Assembly: GCF_023898315.1 (NCBI RefSeq)
Contig: NC_064621.1
Coordinates: 534,399,383-534,463,382 of the forward strand
Length of the DNA: 64,000 nt
DNA from: Schistocerca nitens
Taxonomy: Eukaryota; Arthropoda; Insecta; Orthoptera; Acrididae
Reading direction: 5' to 3'
A program made the translations under genes and the position numbers. Below the pieces are notes generated by a model. That model was not told the origin of the DNA and did not search any database. It worked only from the letters and a program-made list of their open reading frames with translations. Positions within the stretch are counted from its first letter, which is position 1; each line of letters begins with the position of its first letter. This document shows positions 1 through 10,606 of this stretch, in pieces.

Positions 1-506
1 AAACGAGACAGATAGGAAAAAGTAAGTAAATCGTTTACTGTCTCAGAAGTAATCGCCCTAGCTGTTAATACATTTATCCCACTGTAAGCTGTAAGACAGG
101 GCGGTTGATGCCTTAATGAAAAAATATTCGAGGTTGCCTACGGAACCATGATTATACCCAGGCGTGAACTTCTTCTTTCGAAGCAAATAGACGACCACGA
201 ATGTCTTTGTTCAGAGCTCCAAAAACACGGAAATCGCATGGGGACAGGTCGGGCTATCGAGGCGTGTAGCGGCTTCCCCGCGAAACTTCTGCAGTGTAGT
301 TGAAACAACCTTTGCAACCTGTGGGCCCACCCAGAGGTGCACGACTGGGTACAATCATGGTTCCGCAGAAAACCGAAAACATTTTTCCTTGAAGATACTG
401 ACCGTCTTGTCCCACATCGGAATAAATGTATTACCACTTATGGTGATTACTTTTGAAAATTTTGCTTACTTTTTTCCATCCGTCTCGTTTTCATTTGACA
501 GTCCCT
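1..506. mobile_element. Inverted head-to-head pair of mariner transposase 3' ends
   Basis: Two copies of the same mariner-type transposase C-terminus point away from each other. Positions ~309 down to 1 (minus strand) read SPDLSPCDFRVFG, containing the third catalytic Asp, then EEVHAWV and SWFRRQP. Positions ~331-470 (plus strand) read EVHDWVQSWFRRKP and end CITTYGDYF-stop. The ends are inverted repeats of each other: AAACGAGACAGAT at 1 and ATCCGTCTCGTTTTC near 479. The right end lies against a TA at 507-508. The left terminus is outside the window. Both parts carry stops and frameshifts and neither encodes an enzyme. The junction near 310-330 looks like a rearrangement after or during transposition. 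The mariner assignment is good; how the dimer formed is inferred. Confidence 0.6.
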
Positions 507-576
507 TACACCTGCAATACTCTGCGAACAACTGTGAAGTGCATGGCAGACGCTGCTTAGCTTCGTTCCACATGTA

Positions 577-1831
577 CAGGGTGTCCATAAAGTCTGGGTG
601 CATAATGAAGCACATTTTAGACACTTCAATGTTAATAAATAATGTTTTCAACGTGATCTCCGTACTTTTGAATGCATAATTTGATGCGCTTTGCAAGGTT
701 AAGGTAAACTCGTTGTAATAGGTGTGAACTGCCGTCGATTTTAGCACACCGACTGTTAATGCTTTCTGTCAGGTGGTTTAAATTTGTAATGTTGTAAACT
801 TTCTCTTTCAGCATACTCCAAAAAGATAATTCAATGGGAGAATGGTCTGACGAACGAGGGAACAACTACACATGACCTCTTCTCTCAGTCCGGTGAGGAA
901 AATTGTCATTCAACCAATCTCTAACAGCTGCAACAAAAAGGGCAGAGGCCCTATCCTGCTGAAACCAGTCTGGAAGACCCTCGCCAAACGCTCAGTTTGA
1001 GGCATCAATTTATCTCTCAGCATGTTGAGATAACACTCACCAGTTACATGTTCATCAAAGCAGAAAGGTCCTAGCACATGAGCTTTCCATAAAGAACACC
1101 ACACCTCACCTGCTGGGTGCCTTTCTGTTTGGATGGACTCATCCAATGTGGATTGCCTTGAGACCACTATCGAAGATTTTGTCTGTTCACTTCACCATTG
1201 ACATAAAACACAAATTCGTCACTGAACAACACACGGTCTTCAGTAAAACTCATATTTCCATCCAATTTCTCGGCAAACTATTCTCATGTCTGCATACGTC
1301 TGTCAGGGTAATTTTCATTTAAGTAATGCAATATCTGTAACTTGTACAGATGAAACGTCTCCTCTGCCAGGATATTGTGGATGGTTGACCTTGGAACACC
1401 CAACTCTGTGGATGTCCAAGGAAGCGATTTCTTTGGGCTAGAATAAACCTTAGCCAAGACAGTCTCTTTCGTTTCGTCTGATGTCTTTAGTCGTCCGGAA
1501 CGGGGTTTGTCCAACACAATGTCTGTTTGTTTGAATTTGATGATTAATTTCTCTACAGCAGTAAATCAAGTAGGCTGATGATGAGGGTGTCGAAGGTTTA
1601 ATTCTTCCGCAGTTTTACGATACGACCATCGTTCTTGTCCACTTAAGAGTACCAACTCCACTCCTTATTCTTTAGACAGAGCCATCATTCAATCTGGAAG
1701 ATACAGAATTTATTAGAATTATTAGAATTTATTTTATTATTATTTATTTATTATTAATATTTATAAGACTGTAGAATATTTATAAGAATTTATTAGAATC
1801 CCCTATGTACCCAGACTTTGTAGACACCCTG
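577..1831 (-). mobile_element. Tc1/mariner (IS630-type) DNA transposon remnant
   Basis: Terminal inverted repeats are visible: CAGGGTGTCCATAAAGTCTG at 577 and its partner CAGGGTGTCTACAAAGTCTG reading inward from 1831. A TA dinucleotide flanks each end (575-576, 1832-1833), the target duplication typical of the superfamily. The 1.25-kb element carries one decayed transposase gene on the minus strand. It lies inside the Jockey-like LINE, so it is the younger of the two. The AT-rich stretch 1690-1795 is non-coding. Confidence 0.85.
632..1685 (-). pseudogene. IS630-type transposase pseudogene
   Basis: Read from the ATG at 1685, the N-terminal region contains GQERWSYRKTAEELN and RSGRLKTSDETKETVL with ELGVPRSTIHNIL, a paired helix-turn-helix region. 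The middle retains CFDEHVTGECYLNML. The end retains SPIELSFWSMLKEKVYN, the region of the third acidic residue. In-frame stops occur within the first 40 codons and several frameshifts follow, so no active enzyme can be made. The usual family length is about 340 residues and the remains cover about that span. Confidence 0.75.
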
Positions 1832-2124
1832 TATTTATATCGCTTGATTCTTCAAGGGGCGTAGGATATCGGAATTTTAACAGTACAGAACGCCTCTCTT
1901 GTAGTTTTTGCCACAGGAGTTGTGTGAGTATCTCCGTGATGCTTTCGCACTTAATACATTAACCTATTCGAAACGCAATACTCTTCTTTGGATCTCCTCT
2001 ATTTCTTTGTAAATCCTGTCTGGTACGGCCACCGGACTGACATGGAATATTCAGGGATTCGTCGAACTAAGGTTGTGTAAGCTATCTCCTTTGTGGGTCC
2101 TGAGGCTTCTTGCAACGAATCTCA

Positions 2125-2309
2125 CCGGCTGCTGTGGCCGAGCGATTCTGGGCGCTTCAGTCCGGAACCGCGCAGCTGCTACGGGCGTAAGTTCGAATCC
2201 TGCCACGGACATGGATATGTGTGATGTCCTTAGGTTAGTTTAAGTAGTTCCAAGTCTAGGGGACTGATGACCTCAGATGTTAAGTCCCATAGTGCTCAGA
2301 GCCATTTTT
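2125..2309 (+). repeat. tRNA-derived SINE, family 1
   Basis: The head has RNA polymerase III promoter boxes: box A around TGGCCGAGCG and box B GTTCGAATCC. The body contains GATGTCCTTAGGTTAGTTT and ends AGTGCTCAGAGCCATTTTTT. A 14-bp target duplication with one mismatch flanks it: TGCAACGAATCTCA at 2111-2124 and TGCAATGAATCTCA at 2310-2323. The duplication lies in Jockey-like LINE sequence, which dates the SINE as younger than that LINE. Confidence 0.92.
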
Positions 2310-2657
2310 TGCAATGAATCTCAGTCTAGCATCTGTCTCACCTGCGATTAGCTTTGTGTGATCGTTCCACTTTAAATCGCTCCGTACGCAATACTTCTAG
2401 ATAATTTATTGGCGACTTCCAGTGACTATTCTGCTATCGTGTAATCTTGCAGTAAGTAATGGGTCTTGCTGCCTATTTGTACGCAATAGGCTTTATTTAC
2501 TTATGTTGAGGTTCAACTACCACTCCCTGCTCCTAGCGTCTATCCTCTGCAGGTCTTCCTCAATTCGCTACAAATTTCTAACTTTGCAGTTCCTCTGTAC
2601 ACAACAGCTCCATCCACGGTAAGCTTTGTGGAGCTTCCGATGTTATCCAGTGGGTCA

Positions 2658-4419
2658 TAAGTCGTGTTAGTTACACTATTTATAACTCAAGAACGGCTGG
2701 ACCGATTTGGCACAAAATTGGTGGAGAGGTAGCTTAGAACCAGGAGACGGAAATAGGATACTTTTTATCCCGTTCGACCGCTATAACACGTGGTATAACA
2801 AAAACGTATCTGGCATGGAAGGAAAAAATGCAAATGTCAACTAAACGTCTACGGTTAAGTATCAGTATATATCATTAATTAAAAAATTTAAAGAAATAAT
2901 TTGTATTTTCTTTGAATCATCACTAACAATGCCGCGACCAAGACGATCGAATATTTTTCGACAAAGCCGTAATGCAAGAAGGATACAAAACATTGCGAAT
3001 GAAAGGACTGAAGAAGAACAACAAACTGCCCGTGAAGAGCGCCGTGTTAGTATGGCTCGACTTCGTGCTTTTCAATCACAAGAGCAAAGTGAGGTAGCCC
3101 GTGAAACGGCTCGGTTGTCAATGCGAAATCGTCGAGCGAACAACAGAGATCATCGTGTAGATAATTTTCGACGCACAAGAAGAGATTTATCACGTGATGA
3201 TTTGACTCGAGCAGCGTTTAGATACGACTGCAGCACTGATTACTGCTTGCATCCTTGCCTTTGCATTAGGCCGATGGACGTTGTTTGCGAGTATTGCGGC
3301 GCAATGAAGTTTTCCGTAGAAACGCACGGATTGTGCTACCTTAGTGGGAAAGTGAAATTGCCATTATTGAATCCGCCACCTGAACCATAGCATTCATTGC
3401 TTTGTGGCGAAACACCTGAATCACGTCATTTTCTTGCAAACACCCAAAAATACAATAGTTGTTTCCACATGACCTCATTTGGGGCAGACACAAGAACGAG
3501 GATTTAATCTGACATTCAAGATATTTATTTATTTTTGTACTTACACACATATAGTAGAAGAATAACTTACTATACTTATTCGTACGTATTATGTTTGCTA
3601 ATTCTAAAAAAAAGTGTTTATAAATCAGTAATATGCACAGCATAAATTTTTACAAACATACCTCATGAGCAACATGGAAGAACAACTTGATCGACGTCAA
3701 GAGATCAATGCAGCAATGAGAAGAGCAACTCTTCAAGATTTGCGGCAACTACTTCATGAACAGCATGCGTTGGTCAGGCTGTTCAAGAGTGCTTTACAGC
3801 GCATGCCAAATGATGACTACAAAGTCGTGATCAGAGCAGATACACGACCATCTGGAACACACGAACGCACATTTAACGCTCCAACAATAGATGAAGTTGC
3901 CATCCTGATTGTTGGTGAACACTTGGAAACACGCGATATTGTGCTTACACGTCGCGATACTGGGCAACTGCAACTAATATCTGAAACACATCGTTCATAT
4001 GACACGCTGCTATACCCGCTGATCTTTTGGCAAGGAGAAGATGGATATTATTTCAATATCAAAATGATAAATCCATTGAATGGTGAGTATCATGACCATT
4101 AACAAATCACAAGGCCAATCCTTGAAAGTTTGTGGTTTAAATCTGGAATATCCAGGTTTTTCATATGATAAATTATATGTGGCATGTTCACAGGTCGGAA
4201 GACCATCTGCGTTGTTTGTTCTTGCGCCTGATAATAAAACAAAAAATGTCGTGTATCACAAGGTACTTAATTGAAGAGTGGAAGCTATGCACCCAAAAAC
4301 ATAAAGGAAAAAAGACTCATTAAAATACTTAATTTTTTTATTTGTATTTCCTAATAAAAAATTGAACTTAACTTCCAAAATCTGATTCAAGGAGGAACAG
4401 AGTTCTCCGGATCAGCTAG
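2658..4419 (+). mobile_element. Helitron with a large internal deletion
   Basis: The 3' end is ATCAGCTAG, ending in CTAG at 4416-4419, preceded by a short hairpin at 4391-4407 (GGAGGAAC, loop AGA, GTTCTCC, one bulge). It lies between an A (2657) and a T (4420), as expected for Helitrons. The 5' region contains ACGGCTGGACCGATTTGG. The first base pair is TA rather than the usual TC, so the 5' end has diverged or is misplaced by a base. The body keeps the start and extreme end of the Rep/helicase protein but not its core. Inserted in the Jockey-like LINE. Confidence 0.85.
2929..4274 (+). pseudogene. Helitron Rep/helicase protein, core deleted
   Basis: The first ORF (153 residues from 2929) is Arg-rich, then has a Cys cluster (CLHPCLCIRPMDVVCEYCGA) and SGKVKLPLLNPPPEP, the N-terminal zinc region of insect Helitron proteins. 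A stop at 3388-3390 breaks it, after which the same frame continues LLCGETPESRHF. A second part starts at 3665 (145 residues, including DTRPSGTHERTFNAPT) and runs to IKMINP. It then jumps at ~4083 to MTINKSQGQSLKVCGLNL and YVACSQVGRPSALFV, the last helicase motifs. The HUH nuclease and most of the SF1 helicase are missing, so the copy cannot move by itself. Confidence 0.85.
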
Positions 4420-4424
4420 TTGAC

Positions 4425-5270
4425 ATATATGTGAAACGTGGCGTACTGCATGCCCGAAGTTACTTTTACGTTCCAACGTTTCTCTCCTTTGAGACTGTTC
4501 TGTTTGCTAGGAACTATCCAGTCCAGTCTCAAACCTGGTTTGATATTCCGTACGCTTCTTCTTTCCATGGGGCGGCCGTGCGAAACTGCATCGAACGCCT
4601 TCTGGAAGTCAAGGAACGTGGCATCAACCTGGGCGCCAGTATTTACTGTTTGTTGTGTCTCGTGGACGAACAGAGCTGTTTGTATTTGATGTGATCGTTG
4701 ATTGTGGACTCCGTTTCGATTACTACAGTTGGGATTTTCGGTCTCTAGTTATGTTATAATATGCAATCATAAAACATGTTCCAAAGTTCTACAACATACT
4801 GCCGTCAGTGCTAAAGGCGTATAGTTTCGTGTGACTGTGCGACGATCCTGACTGAAAAGGGGAATTACTTTTACTTTCTTTGCAATCACCAGAAGCGCTC
4901 CACTGCTCCAATGACCTACAGCAAGTTCTTTCGGATACTCTACGTAGAAGCCATCTTGTCCAGTGATGTTTCCTCTTTTAAGCAATTTCAGTTGACCGTT
5001 TTGTCATTATCGTTTATTTCGATATCTGTCAATCTGAAGTTCGTGCGACGACTTGAAGGAGAAACAGTACTGAAAAAAGAAGGGCAAAATATCGGCCTTC
5101 TCTCTGTCATCCTCCCTTTCTCGGTCGTTACGGTGCCTGGATAGTTGGCTTTCATCCATATACTGATTTAACATAAGACCAAAATTTCTAGGATATTCTG
5201 TGACATCGATAGATAGAATCTGTCTTTCGAACTCTTTGAACGCTTTTCGCGTGGTACCCTGTACGCTAAT
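4425..5270 (-). pseudogene. Reverse transcriptase fragment of the Jockey-like LINE
   Basis: Minus-strand frames read FERQILSIDVTEYPRNF (the linker before RT), GNITGQDGFYVEYPKELA (KAPGPDGI-like block), NYTPLALTAVCCRTLEH (NYRPISL block) and ATFLDFQKAFDAVSH (RT motif A, with its Asp kept). At least two frame changes are needed to join them, so this is a fossil. It ends at the Helitron boundary; the next RT part, containing the expected YADD region, should lie in 1832-2657 and is too decayed to read cleanly. The likely role was target-primed reverse transcription by a full-length ancestor. Confidence 0.6.
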
Positions 5271-5722
5271 TTTTTTTTTCGTTCAGTTTTGTTTGTCTGT
5301 AAGTCTATGGCTACGTTTAAATCTCCAGTGAAACTCTTTGATTTCGGCTCGGCTTTCTAACACGGTTCCCGAACTGCGGCGAGTCTTTCTCAACTCTCAC
5401 AACTTTGCTCGACACAGAGCTTTCTAAGGCAAATTGTCCAATGCTCTTCAACTTTGTCCAATAATGCTCTACATTTTCAGTCATGTTGACCGCTCAGGTA
5501 ATCTGAAATTTGCATTATTTTGAGGAGGCGACGGCTTACAGCCTCCAGAAATTTTTTGAAAATCTACAGTTTACACTCAGCTGTTCTGTCAGTTAATTGC
5601 ACAACCAGCTTCTGTCGTAAACAGACAATCTTCAGGTATATTGTGACATCGGAAGCAACGTGTGATAACGCATAACCACTGTGAAGCATTATGTCAAAAC
5701 CCAAACTTTTAGTTCAGCTGTA

Positions 5723-6876
5723 CATTGAGGTGACTAGTCATGGGGTAGCGATATGCACGTACGCAGATGGCTGTAGTACCACGTACACAAGGTATTACAA
5801 GGACAGTGCATTGGCAAGCTGTCATTTGTACTCAGGTGAATCATATTAAAAGGTTTCCGATTCGATTATAACCGCACAACGGGAATTAACAGACTCTGCA
5901 CGTAGAATGCTACTGCACGCGAAATGGCAGTCGGAACTAGACACATGGGACACTCCGTTTCGGAAACCGTAAGGGAATTCAGTATCCGGCGATTCACAGA
6001 GAGAAGACTGTGCCGAGAATACCACGTTTCAGGCATTACTTTACACCACGGACAACGCAGTGGCCGATGGCCTCCGCTTAACGACCGAGAGCCGCTGCAT
6101 ATGCGTAGAGCTGGCAGTGCTAACAGATAACCAACACTGTGTGAAATAACCGGAGAAATCAATGTGGAGCGTACAGCGAACATATCCGTCAGCACAGTGC
6201 GGCAAAATTTGGCAGCAACGACAGACGCAAGTGCCTTTGCTACCAAGCTCGATATCGCCTGCAGCGCCTCTCCTGGGCTCGGTTGGACCGTAGATTATTA
6301 GAAAAACGTGGCATGGTCAGACGATTCCCAATTTCAGTAGATATGGATGATGGTAGGGTTGGAGTGCAGTGCAGACACCACGCAGCCACGGACCCAAGTT
6401 ATCAACAAAGCACTATGCAAGCTGGTGGTGTCTCCATAATGGTCTGTATCCTCTGGTCAAACTGAACCGATCATTGACAGAAAATGGCTATCTACGGCCA
6501 CTTGGAAACCATCTTCAGCCATTAATGGACTCCATGTTCCCACACAATATGTCATGTCACCGAACCACAATTGTTGGCGATTGGTTTGAAGAACATTACG
6601 GACAATTCGAGCGAATGATTTAGTAATCCAGATCGCCCGAATGCTCCAAGCGTACATTTATAGGACATAATCGAGGGGTCAGTTCATGGACAAAATCGTG
6701 CACCGGCAACACTTTCGAAATTATGGACGGTTACAGACGCAGCATGGCTTAATATTTCGGTAGGGGACTCACAACGACTTGGTGAGTCCACGCCACGTCC
6801 AGTTGCTGCACTACGCCGGGCAAAATGAGGTGCGACACGATATTAAAGGTCGCCCATGACTTTTGTCACGTCAGTG
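5723..6876 (+). mobile_element. Decayed Tc1-like DNA transposon
   Basis: The inverted ends are CATTGAGGTGACTAGTCATG at 5723 and CACTGACGTGACAAAAGTCA reading inward from 6876, each next to a TA. Inside are broken pieces of a Tc1 transposase on the plus strand. The region 5920-6130 is HTH-like, with ISEM-type blocks lost. The region 6250-6470 includes RLQRLSWARLDRR and DPSYQQSTMQAGGVSIMV, the Tc1 stretch just after the first Asp. The region 6480-6625 includes TENGYLRPLGNHLQPLMDSM. No frame stays open beyond about 80 codons. Neighbouring repeats start only 20 bp further on. Confidence 0.75.
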
Positions 6877-6895
6877 TAAGTCTGGAGCACATACA

Positions 6896-8254
6896 CACTA
6901 CTGGCCATTAAAATTGCTACACCACGAAGATGACGTGCTACGGACGCGGAATTTAACAGACAAGAAGAAGATGCTGTGATATGCAAGTGATTAGCTTTTC
7001 AGAGCATTCACAAAAGGTTGGCGCCGGTGCCGACACCTACAACTTGCTCACATGAGGGAAGTTTCCAATCGATTTCTCATACACACAACAGCAGCTGACC
7101 GGCTTTGCCTGATGAAACGCTGTTGTGATGCCTCGTGTAAGCAGGAGAAATGCGTACCATCACGTTTCCGACTTTGATAAAGGTCGGATTGTAACCTGTC
7201 GCGTTAGCGGTTTATCGTATCGCGACATTGCTGCTCGCATTGGTCGAGATCCAACGACTGTTAGCAGAAAATGGAATCAGTGGGTTCAGGAGGGTAATAC
7301 GGAACGCTGTGCTGGATCCCAACAGCCTCGTATCACTAGCAGTCGAGAAGACAGGCATCTTACCCGCATGGCTGTAACGGATCGTGCAGCCACGTCTCGA
7401 TCCCGGAGTCAACATATGGGGACGTTTTCAATACAACAACCATCTGCACGAACAGTTCGACGACGTTTGCAGCAGCATGGACTATCAGCTCGTAGGCCAT
7501 GGCTGCGGTTACCCTTGACGCTGCATTACAGACGGGAGTGCCTGCGATGGTGTACTGAACCACGAACCTGGGTGCACGAATGGCAAAATGTAATTTTTCG
7601 GATGAATCCAGGTTCTGTTTACAGCATCATGATGGTCGCATCCGTGTTTGGCGACATCGCGGTGAACGCACATTGGAAGCGTGTATTCGTCATCGCCATA
7701 CTGACGTATCACCCGGCGTGATGGTATGGGGTGCCATTGGTTACACGTCTCGGTCACCTCTTGTTCGCATTGATGGCAGTTTGAGCAGTGGACGATACAT
7801 TTCAGATGTGTTACGACCCGTGGCTCTACCCTTCATTCGATCCACGCGAAATCCTACATTTCAGCAGGATAATGTGCGACCGCATGTTGCAGGTCCTGTA
7901 CGGGCCTTTCTGGATACAGAAAATGTTCGACTGCTGCCCTGGCCAGCACATCCTCCGGATCTCTCGCCAATTAAAAACGTCTGGTCGATGGTGGCCGTGC
8001 AACTAGCTCGTCACAGTATGTCAGTCACTACTCTTGATGAACTGTGGTATCGTGTTGAAGCTGCATGGGTAGCTGTACCTATGCAAACCATCCAAGCTCT
8101 GTTTGACTCAATGCCCAGATTTCTCAGGATCTATGCACCCAAACTATGTGAAAATGTAATTACATGTCAGTTCTAGTATAATATATTTGTCCAATGAATA
8201 CCCGTTTATCATCTGCGTTTCTTCTTGGTGTAGCAATTTTAATGGCCAGTAGTG
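6896..8254 (+). mobile_element. Tc1 family A element, copy 1
   Basis: The ends are inverted repeats CACTACTGGCCATTAAAATT (left) and the matching complement at 8235-8254, with TA after the right end. The left flank reads TACA, so the left TA duplication is blurred by 2 bp. Two further copies lie at 9144-10546 (opposite strand) and 22092-23731. It contains one transposase gene with a frameshift and a mutated catalytic position. Confidence 0.9.
7125..8176 (+). pseudogene. Tc1 family A transposase, frameshifted, catalytic Glu changed to Lys
   Basis: The start is MMPRVSRRNAYHHVSDFDKG. Residues ~10-55 form the first HTH (SYRDIAARIGRDPTTVSRKW) and ~95-115 the second. After HEWQNVIF the frame breaks in a run of T at ~7595 (five T where copy 3 has six), and the +1 frame continues from 7580 with FSDESRFCLQHHDGRIRVW to the stop at 8176. 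The first Asp (FSDES) and second Asp (FQQDNVRPHV) are present. The third position reads SPIKNVW where the other copies have SPIENVW or SPTENVW. The ancestral protein was about 350 residues with DD34E spacing. Both lesions make it inactive. Confidence 0.88.
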
Positions 8255-8256
8255 TA

Positions 8257-9141
8257 TTTTGCTTGTGCGAATCGTTGTGATCACTGTGGCGCTCCATTTT
8301 TCATTTGGTTTGTTTTGAATATTTCTTGAATGTGGACAATGTCCATTTTGTGAAGCGTAATACGTACATCCCACAGAAGGTTGATCTCTGCACCACCTGG
8401 ACACTAATTTTGTGTGACGCTCCTGATGTACATAGTGAGCCATTAGCAGCTAACATTTTTCCTGTTTAATTGTTAAGTCAATACTTTTCGAATGAGCCTC
8501 AGTATAGACTGAACTTGCGACCTCGCACTGAAAGGCTTCCTTGTCAGTGTCGATCAGGCAACCCAGAAATAAACGCAAGCTGAAGAAAAATATTTGGCAG
8601 TTAGTGGTTTACAAATCACATCTTGATAGCGGTATCCGGTAATAGTTTGTAAAAACTTAGTAGGCTAAGCTGGCTAGAAGGTTCAGGGTCGGAGTGTTTT
8701 TTGCGGCCCGTTTCCCCCGCGCGGCGGGGCGCTGCAGTGCTGCCGCCAGGCGGGCGGCGGCTGGTATGCGAACCGCGTCTCGCCCGTCGCCTGTGGCGCG
8801 GCCCGGCTGGACACCCGAGCACGCCGCACGCCACCAAGTTTAGCCCGCCCTACTGCCGCCGCGCCGGCCGCCTCACGCCCACGCGCCAATCCTGCCGCCC
8901 GCGTCGCTCTGCTGCACAATTTCAGCCTACTCGCTTTCCTCTCGCAACGCTCTGAATGTTATTTCAGCGCTGGAAGTCAGGTTACAAAGCACGTAGAACA
9001 GGGAATCAGTGAGCATAAGCTCGTCACACCAACACTCGATACAGCTGCAAACAGGAATGTAAAGAAAGATTTTTGCTTAGTAAGAACGACGGGAAGCAGA
9101 CACTTGCCATGTGACGCGCCTCAGATCTATTGTATGCTATT
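8257..9141. other. Unassigned sequence with a GC/CpG-rich core (8700-8955)
   Basis: 8257-8690 shows no recognisable gene or repeat. 8700-8955 is sharply GC- and CpG-rich against an AT-rich window (for example CCCGCGCGGCGGGGCGCTGC), with several short overlapping ORFs that match no family I know. 8956-9141 returns to ordinary composition. It could be a CpG-island-like promoter or first exon of a host gene whose other exons lie elsewhere, or an old GC-rich repeat. No TATA box, initiator or exon structure was convincing. Confidence 0.4.
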
Positions 9142-9143
9142 TA

Positions 9144-10546
9144 CACTACTGGCCATTAAAACTGCTACACCAAGAAGAAATGCAGATGATAAACGAGTAT
9201 TCATTGGACAAATATATTATACTAGAACTGACATGTGATTACATTTTCACGCAATTTTGGTGCATAGATCCTGAGAAAACATTACCCAGAACAACCACCT
9301 CTGGCCGTAATAACGACCTTGATACGCCTGGACATTGAGTCAAACAGAGCTTTGATGGCGTGTACAGGTACAGCAGCCAATGCAGCATTAACACATCACA
9401 GTTCATCAAGAGTAGTGACTGGCGTATTGTGACGAGCTAGTTGCTCGGCCACCATTGACCAGACGTTTTCAATTGGTGAGAGATCTGGAGAATGTGTTGG
9501 CCAGGGCAGCAGTCGAACAATTTCTGTATCCAGAAAGGCCCGTACAGGACCTGCAACATGCGGTCGTGCATTATCCTGCTGAAATGTAGGGTTCTGCAGG
9601 GATCGAATGAAGGATGGAGCCACGGGACGTAACACATTTGAAATGTAACGTCCACTACTCAAACTGACGTCAATGCGAACAAGAGGTGACCGAGACGTGT
9701 AACCAATGGCACCCCATACCATCTCGCCAGGTGATACGCCAGTATGGCGATGACGAATACACGCTTCCAATGTGCGTTCACCGCGATGTCGCCAAACACG
9801 GATGCGACCATCATGATGCTGTAAACAGAACCTGGATTCATCCGAAAAATTACATTTTGCCATTCGTGCACCCAGGTTCGTCGTTCAGTACACCATCGCT
9901 GGCGCTCCTGTCTGTGATGCAGCGTCAAGGGTAACCGCAGCTGTGGTCTCCGAGCTGATAGTCCATGCTGCTGCAAACGTCGTCGAACTGTTCGTGCAGA
10001 TGGTTGTCGTCTTGCAAACGTCCCCATCTGTTGACTCAGGGATCGAGACGTGGCTGCACGATCCGTTACAGCCATGCGGATAAGATGCCTGTCTTCTCGA
10101 CTGCTAGTGATACGAGGCTGTTGGGATCCAGCACAGCGGTCCGTATTACCCTCCTGAACCCACCGATTCCATTTTCTGCTAACAGTCATTGGATCTCGAC
10201 CAACGCGAGCAGCAATGTCGCGATACGATAAACCGCAATCGCGATAGGCTACAATTCGACCTTTATCAATGTCGGAAACGTGGTGGTACGCATTTCTCCT
10301 CCTTACACGAGGCATCACAACAGCGTTTCATCAGGCAAAGCCGGTCAACTGCTCTTTGTATATGAGAAATCGGTTGGAAACTTTCCTCATGTGAGCAAGT
10401 TGTAGGTGTCGCCACCGGTGCCAACCTTGTGTGAATGCTCTGAAAAACTAATCACATGCATATCACAGCATCGTCTTCCTTTCGGTTAAATTTCGCGTCT
10501 GTAACACGTCATCTTCGTGGTGTAGCAATTTTAATGGCCAGTACTG
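9144..10546 (-). mobile_element. Tc1 family A element, copy 2
   Basis: Inverted ends: CACTACTGGCCATTAAAACT at 9144 and the complementary end finishing at 10546 (CAGTACTGGCC reading inward), each beside TA (9142-9143, 10547-10548). The orientation is opposite to copy 1, 0.9 kb away, so copies 1 and 2 face each other around the GC-rich stretch. It carries one broken transposase gene on the minus strand. Confidence 0.9.
9222..10318 (-). pseudogene. Tc1 family A transposase, frameshift plus nonsense
   Basis: Reads from the ATG at 10318 (MMPRVRRRNAYHHVSDIDKG) through two HTH regions to HEWQNVIF, then breaks in the same five-T run as copy 1. The second frame (from 9863) reads FSDESRFCLQHHDGRIRVW, FQQDNARPHVAGP and SPDLSPIENVWSM, so all three catalytic acidic residues remain (DD34E). 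It stops after TTLDEL where copy 1 has a Trp codon (DELWYRVEAAW), and the rest reads on in frame for about 60 more residues to 9222. Sharing the T-run deletion with copy 1 suggests a common defective ancestor. Confidence 0.88.
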
Positions 10547-10606
10547 TAGAAGATGCACTCCTTAGGAGTTACAGACCATGCATGACGTTCAGCTAGGTAT
10601 TCACTC

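Larger units (their letters stand above)
509..5480 (-). mobile_element. Old Jockey-like non-LTR retrotransposon, interrupted by three insertions
   Basis: The reading direction is right to left. The surviving parts are ~5480-4420 (linker and start of the reverse transcriptase), 2657-1832 (later RT and thumb) and 576-509 (3' end). The reading resumes across each gap: the part before the Helitron ends in the RT palm and the part after it reads toward AFDAV-type and NYRP-like RT motifs. The interruptions are a Helitron (2658-4419), a SINE (2125-2309) and an IS630-type element (577-1831). A mariner dimer sits at the extreme 3' end. Many stops and frameshifts are present. The 5' limit near 5480 is only a guess. 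I recognise the order as that of an abundant Jockey-superfamily LINE of locusts, from memory. Confidence 0.6.

Noticed and set aside
8616..8955. Overlapping ORFs on both strands in the GC-rich stretch
   Set aside because: Stops are rare in GC-rich DNA; Arg/Pro/Ala-rich translations match no domain.
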